Counted from the first letter of the stretch, positions 53,136-63,407 are shown. The stretch: DNA of 64,000 nt from Acidobacteriota bacterium (GCA_019639235.1 JAHBSG010000009.1:1-64000), one strand, 5' to 3'. The notes: generated from the letters alone by a model not told the origin. Numbers and translations: made by a program.

Positions 53136-54041
53136 ATGAAGATCTTCGTTTGGCTGATACTTTGCCTTATCTGGGGAACGACGTGGATCTTCATCAAGAT
53201 CGGGCTCGAGGACCTTCCGCCGATCACATTCGCCGTCAGCCGCTTTCTTCTTTCCGCCGTGATCCTCTTGCCGGTCGTTTATTTTGCCAAGATCCGATGG
53301 CCGCAAGGCGGGCGAGAATGGATATTGATCGCTCTTACAGGCGTTCTCCAGTTCACAGTAAATTACAGCACTGTGTTTTGGGCCGAACAATACATAACAT
53401 CCGGCCTTGCTGCGGTTTTACAGGCGATGATAACGGTCTTTGGCCTTGTGCTGGCCTGGATCTTTCTGCCGAGCGAACGGATCACCCCGCTCAAGATCAT
53501 CGCAGTGATGATCGGCATTCTTGGCGTTGGAGTTATCTTTCTCGACCAGCTTCGGGTCGAGAGTGCGATGGCTTTCGCCGGATCGGTCGCGATCGTTGTC
53601 GGAGCTTATGCTGCGGCCCAGGCCTCGATACTTGTTAAGGCAAAGGCGGCCGCGATAGACCCGGCGATGATACTTTTATCGCAGATGCTATGCGGGCTTC
53701 CCGCTTTAGTGATCTATGCTCTTATTGCCGAAGGGTCGCCGTTTGCACACAACTGGGGCATGCGTGCAGTCGCGTCGGTGCTTTATCTCTCGCTCGCCGG
53801 AACGATTGCCGCCTTCTGGCTTTATTACTGGCTTCTTGCAAGGATAGAATCGACAAAGGCGATGATGATCTCGCTCGTAACGCCGCTGATCGCGGTGCTG
53901 GTCGGCAACGTGTTCCTCGGCGAAACGCTCCCGCCCCAGACGCTTATCGGCGGCCTTCTGATACTTTCAGGCATCGGGTTGATCGTCTTCAGGCGGCGCG
54001 TCCGAGAAGCGAGATCTGCCGAACTTAAGACCAACGAATGA
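53136..54041 (+). CDS. EamA-family (DMT) transporter
   Basis: 301 residues with ten transmembrane helices and the internal two-fold repeat of EamA (PF00892). Signatures: [20 protein letters not shown] and, in the second half, [20 protein letters not shown]. The C-terminal end is [16 protein letters not shown]. Family members export amino acids or metabolites, but the substrate is unknown. Its stop overlaps the aroC start by 4 bp (ATGA), so it is co-translated with chorismate synthase. An export role for an aromatic compound is only a guess. Confidence 0.9.
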   Translation: MKIFVWLILCLIWGTTWIFIKIGLEDLPPITFAVSRFLLSAVILLPVVYFAKIRWPQGGREWILIALTGVLQFTVNYSTVFWAEQYITSGLAAVLQAMITVFGLVLAWIFLPSERITPLKIIAVMIGILGVGVIFLDQLRVESAMAFAGSVAIVVGAYAAAQASILVKAKAAAIDPAMILLSQMLCGLPALVIYALIAEGSPFAHNWGMRAVASVLYLSLAGTIAAFWLYYWLLARIESTKAMMISLVTPLIAVLVGNVFLGETLPPQTLIGGLLILSGIGLIVFRRRVREARSAELKTNE

Positions 54042-55195
54042 ACTTTCGATTTACAACCGCAGGCGAATCGCACGGCCCGGCATTGGTCGTGATAATCGAG
54101 GGCGTGCCGGCCGGGATGCCCATCGACAAGGCAGCGATCGACCATGAACTCTGGCGGCGGCAGCAGGGCTATGGCCGCGGCGGCCGGATGAAGATCGAAT
54201 CGGACGCGGTGCAAACACTTTCGGGCGTTCGCCACGGGTATGCCCTCGGGTCGCCGATCGCGTTAATGATCGAGAACCGCGATTTTGTCCATTGGCAGGA
54301 AGTGATGTCTGCCGAGCGACTTGAGGCTGAGCCGAAGAACCCCCGGATCGTTAAGCGCCCGCGGCCGGGCCATGCCGACCTCGCGGGCGGACAGAAATAC
54401 CAGACCCGCGACCTTAGAGACATCCTGGAAAGAGCCTCGGCCCGCGAGACGGCGGCACGCGTCGCGGCGGGTGCCATCGCGAAGCAGCTACTTGCCGCCT
54501 TTGGCATTGCCGTTCGCAGCCACGTAGCAAAGCTCGGCTCGGTACCCGAAACACCGATCGATGCGTCTTGGGAAGAGATCACGGCGATCAACGCCGATGC
54601 TCCGCTCGCTTGCGTGAACAAAGAGATCGAGGCACAAATGGTCGCCTTGGTCGATGAGGCGAAGACGAACGGTGATACGCTCGGCGGGATCTTTGAGGTC
54701 GTTGCCCACGGGCTTCCTGTCGGGCTTGGGTCGCACACCTCGTGGGAAGAAAAGCTTGATGGGCGGATCGCCCGGGCGATCATGTCGATCCATGCGGTCA
54801 AGGCCGTCGAGATCGGTGAAGGTGTCGCGAATGCGGGACGGTTCGGCTCCGAGGTTCACGATGAGATCCATGCGGGCTTTGTCCGAAAGACGAACCGGGC
54901 CGGAGGACTTGAGGGCGGGATCACGAACGGCGAGGAGCTTCGCGTCCGCGGCTATCTTAAGCCGATCTCCACACTGCGGAAGCCGCTTACCTCGGTGGAT
55001 ATCGATTCGAAAGAGGAATCGCCGGCCGCCTTCGAACGCTCTGACATCACGGCCGTCCCGGCGGCCGGCGTAATCGGCGAAGCGATGCTGGCTGTCGTAC
55101 TTGCGAACTCGATGCGGGAAAAGTTTGGCGGTGATTCGCTCGAAGAAATGCTGCGAAACTTCGAGGCTTATCAGAAAAGCATCGCCGAATATTAA
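54038..55195 (+). CDS. aroC: Chorismate synthase
   Basis: 385 residues. Signature motifs: GESHGPALV at the start, [13 protein letters not shown] near 110, and [16 protein letters not shown] near 285-300. It makes chorismate from EPSP using reduced FMN in the last shikimate step, feeding aromatic amino acids and folate (pabB at 45.4 kb). The start overlaps the EamA gene by 4 bp. It is convergent with purD, with only 8 bp between the two stops. No terminator could be made out in that gap. Confidence 0.96.
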   Translation: MNFRFTTAGESHGPALVVIIEGVPAGMPIDKAAIDHELWRRQQGYGRGGRMKIESDAVQTLSGVRHGYALGSPIALMIENRDFVHWQEVMSAERLEAEPKNPRIVKRPRPGHADLAGGQKYQTRDLRDILERASARETAARVAAGAIAKQLLAAFGIAVRSHVAKLGSVPETPIDASWEEITAINADAPLACVNKEIEAQMVALVDEAKTNGDTLGGIFEVVAHGLPVGLGSHTSWEEKLDGRIARAIMSIHAVKAVEIGEGVANAGRFGSEVHDEIHAGFVRKTNRAGGLEGGITNGEELRVRGYLKPISTLRKPLTSVDIDSKEESPAAFERSDITAVPAAGVIGEAMLAVVLANSMREKFGGDSLEEMLRNFEAYQKSIAEY

Positions 55196-55203
55196 TTTCC
55201 GGC

Positions 55204-56475
55204 CTATTTTCCGATATCACTCCTGAACTGCATTCCCGGCCAGTTGATCTCATTCGCAGCGGCGTATGCCTTTTGGAGGGCCGATGAGAGGTCATCGCCG
55301 ACGGCCGTGACGCCGAGTACTCTACCGCCCGATGTCACGAACATGCCACGGTCATCGAGCATCGTGCCCGCATGGAAAATGACCACATCGCCGTGGGTAG
55401 CAGCATTTTCGAGGCCATTGATAACATCGCCGGTCCGCGGCTTTGCCGGGTAATTCTCGGCCGCGAGGATGACACAGGCTGATGAACCCGGCCGCCAATT
55501 GATCTCGGTCTCGCCGAGCCTCCCGGCAAGCATCGCTTCGCAGATCTCCACGAGATCGGTCTCAAGCCGGATGAGGATCGCCTGCGTTTCGGGGTCGCCG
55601 AAGCGGACGTTGTATTCGAGCACCTTTGGACCGGCTTCGGTCATCATCAGCCCGAGGAAAAGTATTCCCCGGAAGCGAAACCCCTCGTCGGAGCAACCCT
55701 TCAGCGTTGGTCGAATGACGCTTTCAATTATTTCTTCGGTTTGTTCGGGCGTAAGCAGCGAATCGTCGGTGAACGTCCCCATGCCGCCGGTATTCGGTCC
55801 GGTGTCGCCCTCGCCGATGCGTTTGTGGTCACGCGTCGGCGGCATCAATGCAAAGCTTTCGCCGTCGGCAAAAAGTATCAGAGAAACCTCACGGCCGAAC
55901 AGGCACTCCTCAAGAACGATGGTCGATGCAGCGTCCGCCCCGACCAACGACTCTAGCTCGTTGATCGCGTTGATCGCCTCGGCGCGATCGCGAGCGACCA
56001 CCACGCCTTTCCCTGCCGCAAGGCCGTCGGCCTTCACGACGACCGGCATCGAAGTGTCACCAAATCGGTCCGTCTCAAGAAGCTCGATAGCTTCTGCCCG
56101 TGACATTGCGACGGCATAGTCAGCCGTCGGAACGCCGTAACTCTTCATGAAATCTTTCGCAAACGCTTTGCTTGCCTCGAGCCTCGCCGCCGCCTTTGAA
56201 GCGCCGATGATCTTTAGTCCACGGGCCTCGAATTCATCGACGACCCCGAGCGCCAGCGAGGTCTCGCCGCCAACAAACGTCAGATCGATGGCTTCGCTTT
56301 GCGCAAAATCGGCAAGCCGGCCGATCTCATCGGGCTTGATGTCAACCAGTTCGGCGATGGATGCGATGCCTGCGTTGCCATTTGCGCAGTGGATCTTTGT
56401 CACCCGTTGGCTTTTTGAGAACGCATAACAGATGGCGTGCTCGCGACCGCCGGAACCGATAACCAGAATTTTCAT
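55204..56475 (-). CDS. purD: Phosphoribosylamine-glycine ligase
   Basis: 423 residues from ATG 56475 (MKILVIGSGGREHAICYAFS); the frame extends 12 bases further, but this is the canonical start. The N-domain motif GSGGREHA, the ATP-grasp domain (MPVVVKADGLAAGKGVVVAR), the metal-binding end (FRGILFLGLMMTEAGPKVLE) and EYNVRFGDPETQ are all present. PurD adds glycine to phosphoribosylamine in purine synthesis. No other pur gene is next to it. There is 245 bp to the divergent zinc-ribbon gene. Confidence 0.95.
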   Translation of the reverse strand: MKILVIGSGGREHAICYAFSKSQRVTKIHCANGNAGIASIAELVDIKPDEIGRLADFAQSEAIDLTFVGGETSLALGVVDEFEARGLKIIGASKAAARLEASKAFAKDFMKSYGVPTADYAVAMSRAEAIELLETDRFGDTSMPVVVKADGLAAGKGVVVARDRAEAINAINELESLVGADAASTIVLEECLFGREVSLILFADGESFALMPPTRDHKRIGEGDTGPNTGGMGTFTDDSLLTPEQTEEIIESVIRPTLKGCSDEGFRFRGILFLGLMMTEAGPKVLEYNVRFGDPETQAILIRLETDLVEICEAMLAGRLGETEINWRPGSSACVILAAENYPAKPRTGDVINGLENAATHGDVVIFHAGTMLDDRGMFVTSGGRVLGVTAVGDDLSSALQKAYAAANEINWPGMQFRSDIGK

Positions 56476-56720
56476 ATGCTTCAACAATCTTTACAGAGAA
56501 ATCGGGGCAATTCAAATCCCATTACCTTGACATGGATTAGCTAATTTTATAACTTCTGTTTTTGTTCCCGCATGGCCCTCTCCCCGCACAAGTTGGCTAG
56601 CACTCCCGGATGCCGGCCGCAGTGAAAAGGGCATTTACTACATTTCCCGGCCAGAACGGTTCGGCTGCCGATCGCGTTTTTTTGCGGTCCGAATTTTCAT
56701 TGACGATTAAGAGGTAGGGC

Positions 56721-57107
56721 ATGTCAGAGAACGGCTTCTCAGAATCATTCAACGTGGTGACGCAGGACAACCCCGGTGAACCGGAGTTTACCGACCAGAC
56801 GATAAACTGCATCGATTGCCGCAGTGATTTCATCTGGACCTCGGGTGAGCAGCAGTTCTTCTATGATAAAAATCTAAAGAACCCGCCGAAACGCTGTAAG
56901 CCCTGCAAACAAGCCAAGAATGAACGCATCGCTGCCATCAACGCCGCCCAGGAACTCGGCATCAAACAGCGGATCGAGGTGACGGTCGCCTGCGCCAAGT
57001 GCGGCTGCAACACCACCGTGCCGTTCTATCCTTCGCAGGGCCGGCCCGTCTATTGCCGTTCGTGTTTCTTGGAATTGAATCCCTCGCTGCTGCCGCCGCA
57101 CGAATAA
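56721..57107 (+). CDS. Zinc-ribbon protein
   Basis: 128 residues with two metal sites. The first is NCIDCRSDFIW ... RCKPCK (two CxxC pairs, about 29-62), like the zf-trcl family. The second is CAKCGCNTTVPFYPSQGRPV then YCRSC (about 93-118), like the C-terminal module of the CxxC-CxxC SSV/DNA-directed proteins. The middle is helical (ERIAAINAAQELGIKQR). It should bind two zinc ions and probably nucleic acid or protein. The true role is unknown. It has its own upstream region and converges with the KimA-like gene by four bases. Confidence 0.82.
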   Translation: MSENGFSESFNVVTQDNPGEPEFTDQTINCIDCRSDFIWTSGEQQFFYDKNLKNPPKRCKPCKQAKNERIAAINAAQELGIKQRIEVTVACAKCGCNTTVPFYPSQGRPVYCRSCFLELNPSLLPPHE

Positions 57108-57111
57108 TTCG

Positions 57112-59115
57112 TTAACCGCCGACGTGAACGTTCGGGCGGAGTTCGGGATCGGACTCGGCCTGCCTGAGAATTTCGCGCGTGACCGGAGCCGTATCCCCTT
57201 CGCCAAATAAAATGTAACGGGCCAGATACATTATCGGATTACCTTCGCTCCAACCGAAATAAACGTGCGGTATCTTGCCCGTTCGATCTCGGATATCGAG
57301 CAGCAACGCAGCGATCGCATTCGGCACGGCCGGAGATTCGGTCCGAAGTATCTTGTAGCCGTCAACATCAACACCGCGAATGTTGATCGTTCCCTTGAAC
57401 TCCGAAGCATCACCGAGATCGACCTCATAGAAGATCACCGGATCGGTCGACGGAATGTGATTGTCGATACGCTTTTCGTGCTCCTTGAACCGGTATTCGA
57501 CCACATTGCCGAACTCGCGTCGGTTGGTCACGACCCGAATATCACCCTCGGCCATTTCCTTGATGAATTCGAGAGCCATCTCGTCATATTCGATCTGGTC
57601 TATTCGAAGCTCGGTCGTCCGAAGTGCACGCGAGATAAAGGACGTAAGAATAATCCCGATGATGAAGAGGCCCGCGATCTGGATACCGCTCGGTTGGGCG
57701 ATCATGTTCGCGATGGTCGTATAGCCAAAGATCAACGTTATGATCAGGAAGGCGATCCACTTCTTTTCGTTCATTCGCTTCGAAGAGATCGTTACCGCAA
57801 CTGCCGCCGATGTCATAAGCATCAGCACACCGGTCGCGTAAGCACCGCCTTGGGCTGAAACGCTCGCTTCGAAAAAGATCGTCACAACGATGCAGATCGC
57901 CGTAAAGACCATCACAAGCGGGCGGGTCGCCCGTGCCCAGTCCGGAGCCATGCCGTACCGCGGCAGGTATCGCGGCACAATGTTGAGAAGGCCGGCCATT
58001 GCCGAGGCCCCGGCAAACCAAAGTATGACGATCGTAGAGAGGTCGTAGGCCGTTCCGAACGCCGGCCCGAGGTATTCGTGGGCCAGATACGCGATGGCAC
58101 GCCCGTAAGCCTTTCCGCCGGGCCCGATCTCGGTCGCCGGGACGAGCATCGTCGTTATAATGCTCGAGCCGACCAAGAAGAAGCTCATTATCACCGCGGC
58201 TCCCGTCAGGAGTTTCTTACCGCCGCGGATGCGTCCTTCGATATGCGTCTTGATGTCGTCGGGGGCCTCGGAGTGGTCAACGTGGGTTGAATGGAACGCG
58301 ACGAGCTGCGACTTTGGCACATCTACATCGCTCTTGACCAGCGGCATCACGACCACGCCGGTCTCAAAGCCGGACAGACCCAACGCGAGCTTTGGAAATG
58401 TAAGAAGGGACGCAGCGATCAGCATGAAGATGCTCCCGTTGACGTTCGGTTGCGTCCAAAGCAAGGCGCTCCAATTGGGAATGATGTCCGGCTGGATCCA
58501 AAAGATCTGGTAGAACCCGACGCCGATCGTAACGAGATTCAATGCGAGAAAAACTACGACGATGCCGACCGCCAAGCCGATGACCTCGCTAAAGCCGCGA
58601 AGGAAGACCGCACCGAGCAGGACAATAAGAACGAGTGTGACGATGACCTCGTGGTGAAGAAAATGCAGGTTCTTCTCGACGAAGGGATTCTCGATGATGT
58701 GTGCCGTGGCATCCGCGGCCGAAAGCGTGATCGTGATGATAAAGCTCGTTGCGACAAAGCCGAGCAATGCGAGCACGAACATTTTTCCCTTCCACCGGGA
58801 AAGCAAGCGCTCAAGCATCGAAATGCTGCCGTCGCCGTGCGGGCTTTCTTCGGCAACCCGGCGATACATCGGCAACGCGCCAAACAGCGTCAGCAAAACA
58901 AGAACGAGCGTCGCGAAAGGAGATAGTGCTCCGGCTGCGAGCAAAGCGATACCGGGTTGGTAGCCAAGGGTCGAGAAGTAGTCAACCCCGGTAAGGCACA
59001 TTACCTGCCACCACGGATGCTTCTTGTGACGGCCTTCGGGTTCGTGAGGCCCCTCGACCTCCGGGACGCCCTCGAACATCCATTGGCCGAGTCTGCCGCG
59101 CTTCTTTATCGCCAT
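57112..59115 (-). CDS. APC/KimA-like cation or amino-acid transporter
   Basis: 667 residues. About 12 transmembrane helices cover 35-490; [19 protein letters not shown] and [19 protein letters not shown] correspond to the Asp/Tyr and PHGGG-like motifs of KimA and other APC/KUP-like potassium importers. A soluble C-terminal domain of about 170 residues ([20 protein letters not shown] ... [15 protein letters not shown]) follows. KimA-type proteins import K+ with protons and are often gated or regulated by c-di-AMP. The family match is by motif and layout, and an amino-acid substrate is possible. A structured region lies 215-305 bp upstream on the same strand. Confidence 0.83.
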   Translation of the reverse strand: MAIKKRGRLGQWMFEGVPEVEGPHEPEGRHKKHPWWQVMCLTGVDYFSTLGYQPGIALLAAGALSPFATLVLVLLTLFGALPMYRRVAEESPHGDGSISMLERLLSRWKGKMFVLALLGFVATSFIITITLSAADATAHIIENPFVEKNLHFLHHEVIVTLVLIVLLGAVFLRGFSEVIGLAVGIVVVFLALNLVTIGVGFYQIFWIQPDIIPNWSALLWTQPNVNGSIFMLIAASLLTFPKLALGLSGFETGVVVMPLVKSDVDVPKSQLVAFHSTHVDHSEAPDDIKTHIEGRIRGGKKLLTGAAVIMSFFLVGSSIITTMLVPATEIGPGGKAYGRAIAYLAHEYLGPAFGTAYDLSTIVILWFAGASAMAGLLNIVPRYLPRYGMAPDWARATRPLVMVFTAICIVVTIFFEASVSAQGGAYATGVLMLMTSAAVAVTISSKRMNEKKWIAFLIITLIFGYTTIANMIAQPSGIQIAGLFIIGIILTSFISRALRTTELRIDQIEYDEMALEFIKEMAEGDIRVVTNRREFGNVVEYRFKEHEKRIDNHIPSTDPVIFYEVDLGDASEFKGTINIRGVDVDGYKILRTESPAVPNAIAALLLDIRDRTGKIPHVYFGWSEGNPIMYLARYILFGEGDTAPVTREILRQAESDPELRPNVHVGG

Positions 59116-59329
59116 AAAAGTTCAAAAGAACCGCTTCCCGGCCGTGAGGCTGAGATTAGGCTCTTCCTACTGTCATCCATTCGACCGAACGATAATGCCA
59201 ACGCCGGTCGCTGCAAAACATTCCGAGCATATAACAACCCGGGTTCCATTCCAAACTGCCGCGAAAACGCCCGGCAATGTGATCAGTTAGCTTGAGACTT
59301 TGCGAGAAAAGCGATTCGAATGCGGCCCG

Positions 59330-59366
59330 AAAAAGAAAATGGGCGGCGTCTCCCACACCGCCGCCC
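59330..59366 (-). terminator. Intrinsic terminator between matrixin and KimA-like genes
   Basis: On the minus strand GGGCGGCG and CGCCGCCC pair perfectly around a 10-nt loop and are followed by ATTTTCTTTTT. It either ends the matrixin transcript or is the switchable arm of a leader. Confidence 0.88.
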
Positions 59367-59373
59367 GTTTTGG

Positions 59374-59421
59374 CCGCAAGTCCTCACCCCTTGCGGACCG
59401 ATGTTCACCGGGGAGGTGAAC
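59374..59421 (-). promoter_or_regulatory. Two-hairpin RNA element upstream of the KimA-like gene
   Basis: Hairpin one: GTTCACC and GGTGAAC (59403-59421). Hairpin two: CCGCAAG and CTTGCGG around the loop GGGTGAGGA (59374-59396, minus strand). Terminator follows within 10 bases. A c-di-AMP riboswitch was considered because of the gene, but the consensus does not fit. Function not established. Confidence 0.5.
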
Positions 59422-59474
59422 GCCTCGATTATGCACAATATCGGGAAAAAATGGAAGAAGTTTTTAAACTTTTC

Positions 59475-60788
59475 TTAATATTTTGAAAAGTCCCGCTTAT
59501 ACCACGGATTTTGATGAGCTGAAACGGTGAAGACCCCAGGAAAGCAATTTTCCTGACCGTTTTGATCTAGCAAGCAGAGTGAATAAGCACCCGGCGATGC
59601 ATCCTCAGAAATGGTAACGTCGAACACCGCGACGAAACGACCGAAGGGATCCACTGTCAACTGGATACTTCCGTCATCGATCGAAATGAACTTCGATGAT
59701 GAATAGAGTACCTGCCTGTCACCGGCATTTTCCTGAAGGACCAATGAGGCCGTAAAGGTTTTTCCCGGATTCACCGGCAGGCTCATCAAGGCGGCCTCGC
59801 CGTTGAGACCGAATTGGAATGAGGCTCCAGATGCTGCAAGATCGGTATCGGCTTTGAGCACAGCAGTCGAGCCTTTCGAGACTTCAACTGTTCCGAGTAT
59901 CGATCCGCTCCTGATCCCGTCACCGCCCTCAGATACAAAGACGTTGTAGGATCCGGCTCGAAGTGAACTGATACGCGCGGCCTTCTCATTCGCGGCAAAT
60001 GCCGACGCCGCAACCAACTTGCCCGAAACCGCGTCCTCGACCCACACGCCCGAAAGCGAATCGCCCGCCTTGGACGGCAACTTCACCTCAAGCGTTCCGC
60101 AGCACTTTTCTTCATCCGCAAATACCCCATACATTTCACGGACCGCTGCGAGATCGGCATCAAGAAGTTCTCTACGGAAAAATGACGAAACCGAAAAAAG
60201 CCCGTTTCTCCCGATCTGCGGCCACATCAGGCTTCCGACCGTTGGCGAATGGTCGAGGCCAAGCAGGTGCCCGGCTTCGTGCATCAGCACTGTCTCAAGG
60301 TCGTATGTGCCGAATGTCCCATCGGTCGAGAACTGATGGCTTGCGTTGAGAACGATGTCGGCCTCGGTGATGTTGCCGTTGCGGTCAAAAAAGACGCGTG
60401 TCGCTGCCGGAAGTGAGTTTCCGTTCTTGCTAAAGACAAGAGTGTTTTCCGCGGTCGGTGCAATTGTGATAAGAGAAATGCCGTCGCCCCGCGGGCCGGA
60501 AGGGCTGACATTCTGAAGCGGAGTGTAAAATATCTGGAGGCGAAATCCTGCTGCCTCAGCCCATCGCTGAAGGCTCCGCTCGACCGCCTGAGCAACATCG
60601 CTTCCTCGCTTGATCGACGGGCTTTGGTCCGACATCGAACTCGAGATCGCGACGCGGATCGTGTTGCCACGCCACCTTAGGTCGCGAATGCTCGCCGAAT
60701 CGCTGTCGTATGACGCAGCAAGGCCGGTCATCGTGCCCGTTAAGAGCACGGTGACGAGCAGCATGAACTTGAGGCTACGTTTCATCAA
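59475..60788 (-). CDS. Matrixin-type (M10A) zinc metalloprotease, secreted
   Basis: 437 residues with a signal peptide (about 1-28). The protease signature HEAGHLLGLDH (HExxHxxGxxH) is near residue 170, with the Met-turn GSLMWP after it, and DADLAAVREMYG closes the domain as in matrixins. The last ~200 residues are beta-rich and include LEVKLPSKAGDSLSGVWVED, perhaps an Ig-like module. Zinc hydrolase acting on exported or host/neighbour proteins; target unknown. No pro-domain cysteine switch was found. Upstream, 21 bp away, is a short membrane protein. Confidence 0.9.
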   Translation of the reverse strand: MMKRSLKFMLLVTVLLTGTMTGLAASYDSDSASIRDLRWRGNTIRVAISSSMSDQSPSIKRGSDVAQAVERSLQRWAEAAGFRLQIFYTPLQNVSPSGPRGDGISLITIAPTAENTLVFSKNGNSLPAATRVFFDRNGNITEADIVLNASHQFSTDGTFGTYDLETVLMHEAGHLLGLDHSPTVGSLMWPQIGRNGLFSVSSFFRRELLDADLAAVREMYGVFADEEKCCGTLEVKLPSKAGDSLSGVWVEDAVSGKLVAASAFAANEKAARISSLRAGSYNVFVSEGGDGIRSGSILGTVEVSKGSTAVLKADTDLAASGASFQFGLNGEAALMSLPVNPGKTFTASLVLQENAGDRQVLYSSSKFISIDDGSIQLTVDPFGRFVAVFDVTISEDASPGAYSLCLLDQNGQENCFPGVFTVSAHQNPWYKRDFSKY

Positions 60789-60809
60789 AACGAGCCGCCC
60801 CGGAAAACC

Positions 60810-61022
60810 TTAATCAGCTTCAGAACCAAGGATGTCCTGACGGTCAATTTTTTCGAGGTCGGAATACGCAACGATCAAAAGAAGAGCTACCAACGCGACG
60901 GTTGCGATCAGATAGATGATGGCTATCTGGTGCATGGCAATCAGAACGCCGATAACGATCGCAACCCCAACCAGCCAAAGAAGGGCGGACATCCGCCTGC
61001 TAAGCTTTTTCTTTTCAGCCAT
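60810..61022 (-). CDS. Short membrane protein
   Basis: 70 residues from ATG 61022, with a TTG at 61049 in frame. Basic N-terminus (MAEKKKLSRRM), two hydrophobic helices (about 12-30 and 34-57), and an acidic end (DLEKIDRQDILGSEAD). No family recognised. It lies 21 bp upstream of the matrixin gene, and could be co-transcribed with it. A membrane partner for the protease is possible but unproven. Confidence 0.55.
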   Translation of the reverse strand: MAEKKKLSRRMSALLWLVGVAIVIGVLIAMHQIAIIYLIATVALVALLLIVAYSDLEKIDRQDILGSEAD

Positions 61023-61114
61023 AAGAAACTGCCGGAGAATGGCCGGCAAACAATAATAATAAACTGATTCGGAAACTCTTTACAACGTTTGCTTGCGTAT
61101 GAAAATACTTTTGA

Positions 61115-62071
61115 TCAATCTATCACTCGAAGCGGAAGCTGCTCACGCGGAACCGGAGGCGATCCGGAACCATCGACCACCGGCGGAAATTGCCGCCGCT
61201 CGCGGCCACGGATGCCGATATCGATGACGTCGTATGGCTTAAGTTCGATGTCGGCCGCCGCCCCCTGCCCGATCTGCTCAAGATCTGCCTCTATGACCGA
61301 ACTCGCACCGCCCTCCCGGCGATAAATTACGACCTGCGATGCGACGCCGTTCTTATCTAGCCCGCCCGCCGCAGCAACTGCCCGGGAAAGGCTGAGTTCC
61401 GCACGAAAAAGCTGCCGCCCAGGCCTCGTGATCCCGCCGATCACATAGATCGGGAAGGCCTCATTGACGTCAATGATATCGCCGGTCAGTATTGCCGGAT
61501 TGGCATTGACATCGCCTGCAAGAAGATCGCTGATCTTTACCCGTATGGTACGCGGCTGCCGCTCGGGGCCGTTGCCGCCCTGCTCACAGCTCGTATCCGG
61601 ACGGCGAAAGATCGTCACATCACCGCTAGCAAACTCGGTCAAGCCGCCGCTCAGAACAAGCAGTTCCTGAAGGGTCACGCTTCGCATAATGCGAAAACGG
61701 GTCGCGTTCCGCACGCCTCCGGTCAGGAAAACGTTCGGACGGCCGGAAGTATCGATGATCCTTACGGTCACCTTCGGTTCGCGCAGGAACCGCGAGTAGA
61801 GCTTGGCTACCTCGTCGGCGATCTCGTTTTCCGTTTTACAAAGAGCAAATATCTGACCCTCAGCCCGATCGAACCCGTCGAGAAACCCTTCCGGATTCAA
61901 CCCGCCGCGCCAATCGAACTCAAAACTGCCGAGAACGTCGATCTCGATGCGGTCGCCGTAATGTACGGTCGTGAGAAGCTTCGATTGCCCCAAAACACCG
62001 ACCGCCGTTAAGATAACGGCAGCAAGGGCGGCGCGGACACGTAAGGGACTGTGCGTGTTATTTCGACTCAA
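61115..62071 (-). CDS. Polysaccharide export protein (Wza-like, SLBB domains)
   Basis: 318 residues from TTG 62071 (LSRNNTHSPLRVRAALAAVI), chosen because an upstream zinc-ribbon gene would be overlapped by the longer frame to 62272, and because a signal peptide begins here. The Poly_export domain (GDRIEIDVLGSFEFDWRGGL) is near 48-120, then two SLBB domains (NVFLTGGVRNATRFRIMRSV; IYVIGGITRPGRQLFRAELS). Outer-membrane Wza-like proteins form the exit channel for capsule or exopolysaccharide. No Wzc or glycosyltransferase is in the window. Homologues usually have a lipobox; I do not see a clear one here. Confidence 0.88.
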   Translation of the reverse strand: MSRNNTHSPLRVRAALAAVILTAVGVLGQSKLLTTVHYGDRIEIDVLGSFEFDWRGGLNPEGFLDGFDRAEGQIFALCKTENEIADEVAKLYSRFLREPKVTVRIIDTSGRPNVFLTGGVRNATRFRIMRSVTLQELLVLSGGLTEFASGDVTIFRRPDTSCEQGGNGPERQPRTIRVKISDLLAGDVNANPAILTGDIIDVNEAFPIYVIGGITRPGRQLFRAELSLSRAVAAAGGLDKNGVASQVVIYRREGGASSVIEADLEQIGQGAAADIELKPYDVIDIGIRGRERRQFPPVVDGSGSPPVPREQLPLRVID

Positions 62072-62135
62072 TTTCCCTATTCTACGAAATGTTGGAGCGG
62101 AACGACACACCCAAAAATGAAGGTTTGGGACGAAT

Positions 62136-62351
62136 TTAATCCTGATCGCTCGGAAGAGGCCTAACCTGGGCCCGATCACGCTTTTTCGAGCGCGAGTTGA
62201 GCGTTCCGGGAACCGCAAACCCTCGAAATTCAAGGTTGCAGTTATCGCACAGAAGATTGAACCTACAGACAAGCTTAAGCAGGAAAGGCGTAGGCCGATA
62301 GCCGCGTCGGATACGGTCGCTTCGGCATTTTGGACAGCGTTGAGAGATCAT
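62136..62351 (-). CDS. Small zinc-ribbon protein
   Basis: 71 residues. MISQRCPKCRSDRIRRGY and LLCDNCNLEFRGF carry two CxxC pairs, spaced like a zinc ribbon. The tail is basic. It lies just upstream of the polysaccharide-export gene in the same direction, 64 bp before that TTG start. A role in the export locus is possible by position only. Confidence 0.7.
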   Translation of the reverse strand: MISQRCPKCRSDRIRRGYRPTPFLLKLVCRFNLLCDNCNLEFRGFAVPGTLNSRSKKRDRAQVRPLPSDQD

Positions 62352-62489
62352 CTTAAAAAGTGCGTTGCCGTTGCCGGCATTGCATAAAGCCCTATAGCCA
62401 ATATTCTAACAAAGATTTAACGCGTAAGCCCGAATCAAACGAAGAAGTTGCGGGTCGGTTCATACCCGGCACCGCAAAGCTTGACGAGA

Positions 62490-63299
62490 TCAGGGCTCGC
62501 TTTCAATTATCGCTCCCTCAACGTCGATAACTTTCCCGAGGCCATCGCCGCGGCCCGCAACAGAGATCGCTTCGCGGAGTTCGATCAGCACGCGTTCTTC
62601 CGGGTAATGAAAAAGTGCCATTTCCAGCGCCTCGATTGCCCGTGCATATCGCATCCCGGCATCATCGGCACTGCGTCTTTCGGTCGCAACTGCCGCTTCC
62701 AGCCTCGCCCAGCGGACCATATGTTCATAGTGAAGGCGGTTGGCTACAACGGTCCCTTTTCTAAAGGCGGCAAACCTGGGCGAACCGGGAGCAACTCGCG
62801 GCAGTTCGCTCTTGATCAGATCCAAATATTCCTCACACAGGATGAAAACTTCCTTGTGTCCATCGGCCAATCCCCCGAGCACATTGGCTGCCTCGGACTT
62901 CTGCTGGATCGAACGGATGAGCGCCGAATTGTGCTCAACGGTCAGCTTATTTACGGCCGGCGGAGCCTCATACTCGCCGGAAACATTGCTGATCAAACGT
63001 CGTTCTCGAGAAAGCATTTGGCGCCTGCGTCCCCGGAGTAAGACTTCCCGAAATAGCACGGCCGCCACAAAGCACGCACCGCCGGACAATAGTGCCCAAT
63101 TGGCCGCTGACGCGTCGCCGGTCTCGAACAATATCATCCCGACAAACAGAGCCACTACTATCGAGAAGAGCACGGACGACGCATAGAAGCTTCCGGCAGG
63201 AACCCGAAACGGCTCTCGCTTGGTACGTGCCCGACGGCCGGCCGACGCCGCGTGCTTTGGAAGCCGACCACTTAATGCATTTGCCCGTTTGCCCGACAT
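62490..63299 (-). CDS. Membrane protein of unknown function
   Basis: 269 residues. A basic N-terminus (about 1-35, RLPKHAASAGRRARTKRE) comes before two transmembrane helices (about 38-60 and 66-88). The long C-terminal part is helical and charged (VFILCEEYLDLIKSELPRVA and RSADDAGMRYARAIEALEMA). TPR-like helices may be present near 215-250. No family is recognised. It is near the export genes on the same strand, with a gap of 138 bp to the zinc ribbon. Confidence 0.65.
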   Translation of the reverse strand: MSGKRANALSGRLPKHAASAGRRARTKREPFRVPAGSFYASSVLFSIVVALFVGMILFETGDASAANWALLSGGACFVAAVLFREVLLRGRRRQMLSRERRLISNVSGEYEAPPAVNKLTVEHNSALIRSIQQKSEAANVLGGLADGHKEVFILCEEYLDLIKSELPRVAPGSPRFAAFRKGTVVANRLHYEHMVRWARLEAAVATERRSADDAGMRYARAIEALEMALFHYPEERVLIELREAISVAGRGDGLGKVIDVEGAIIESEP

Positions 63300-63364
63300 T
63301 ATTGACGTAAATACTGAATCGTTTCGGCCATTTAGTCAATCAAACGGCTTTTCGACATTTCCGG

Positions 63365-63397
63365 GTCTGCTTAACGAGCAGACTTCTCTGCTATAAT
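63365..63397 (+). promoter_or_regulatory. Promoter with a 6-bp dyad
   Basis: TATAAT (63392-63397) is a perfect -10. The dyad GTCTGC-N7-GCAGAC (63365-63383) covers the -35 position, where a repressor could act. It precedes the small basic ORF starting at 63408 by about 10 bases. Confidence 0.5.
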
Positions 63398-63407
63398 ACG
63401 GCTCGCT

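Larger units (their letters stand above)
59116..59474. other. 359-bp structured gap upstream of the KimA-like gene
   Basis: No gene. On the minus strand, reading toward the transporter, it holds two hairpins and an intrinsic terminator (listed separately) and then about 215 nt of leader. This is the order expected of a riboswitch or attenuator, but the matrixin gene upstream also needs a terminator. Confidence 0.55.

Noticed and set aside
59374..59421. c-di-AMP (ydaO) riboswitch
   Set aside because: The paired elements and conserved bases of that class were not found. Only the neighbouring gene type suggests it.
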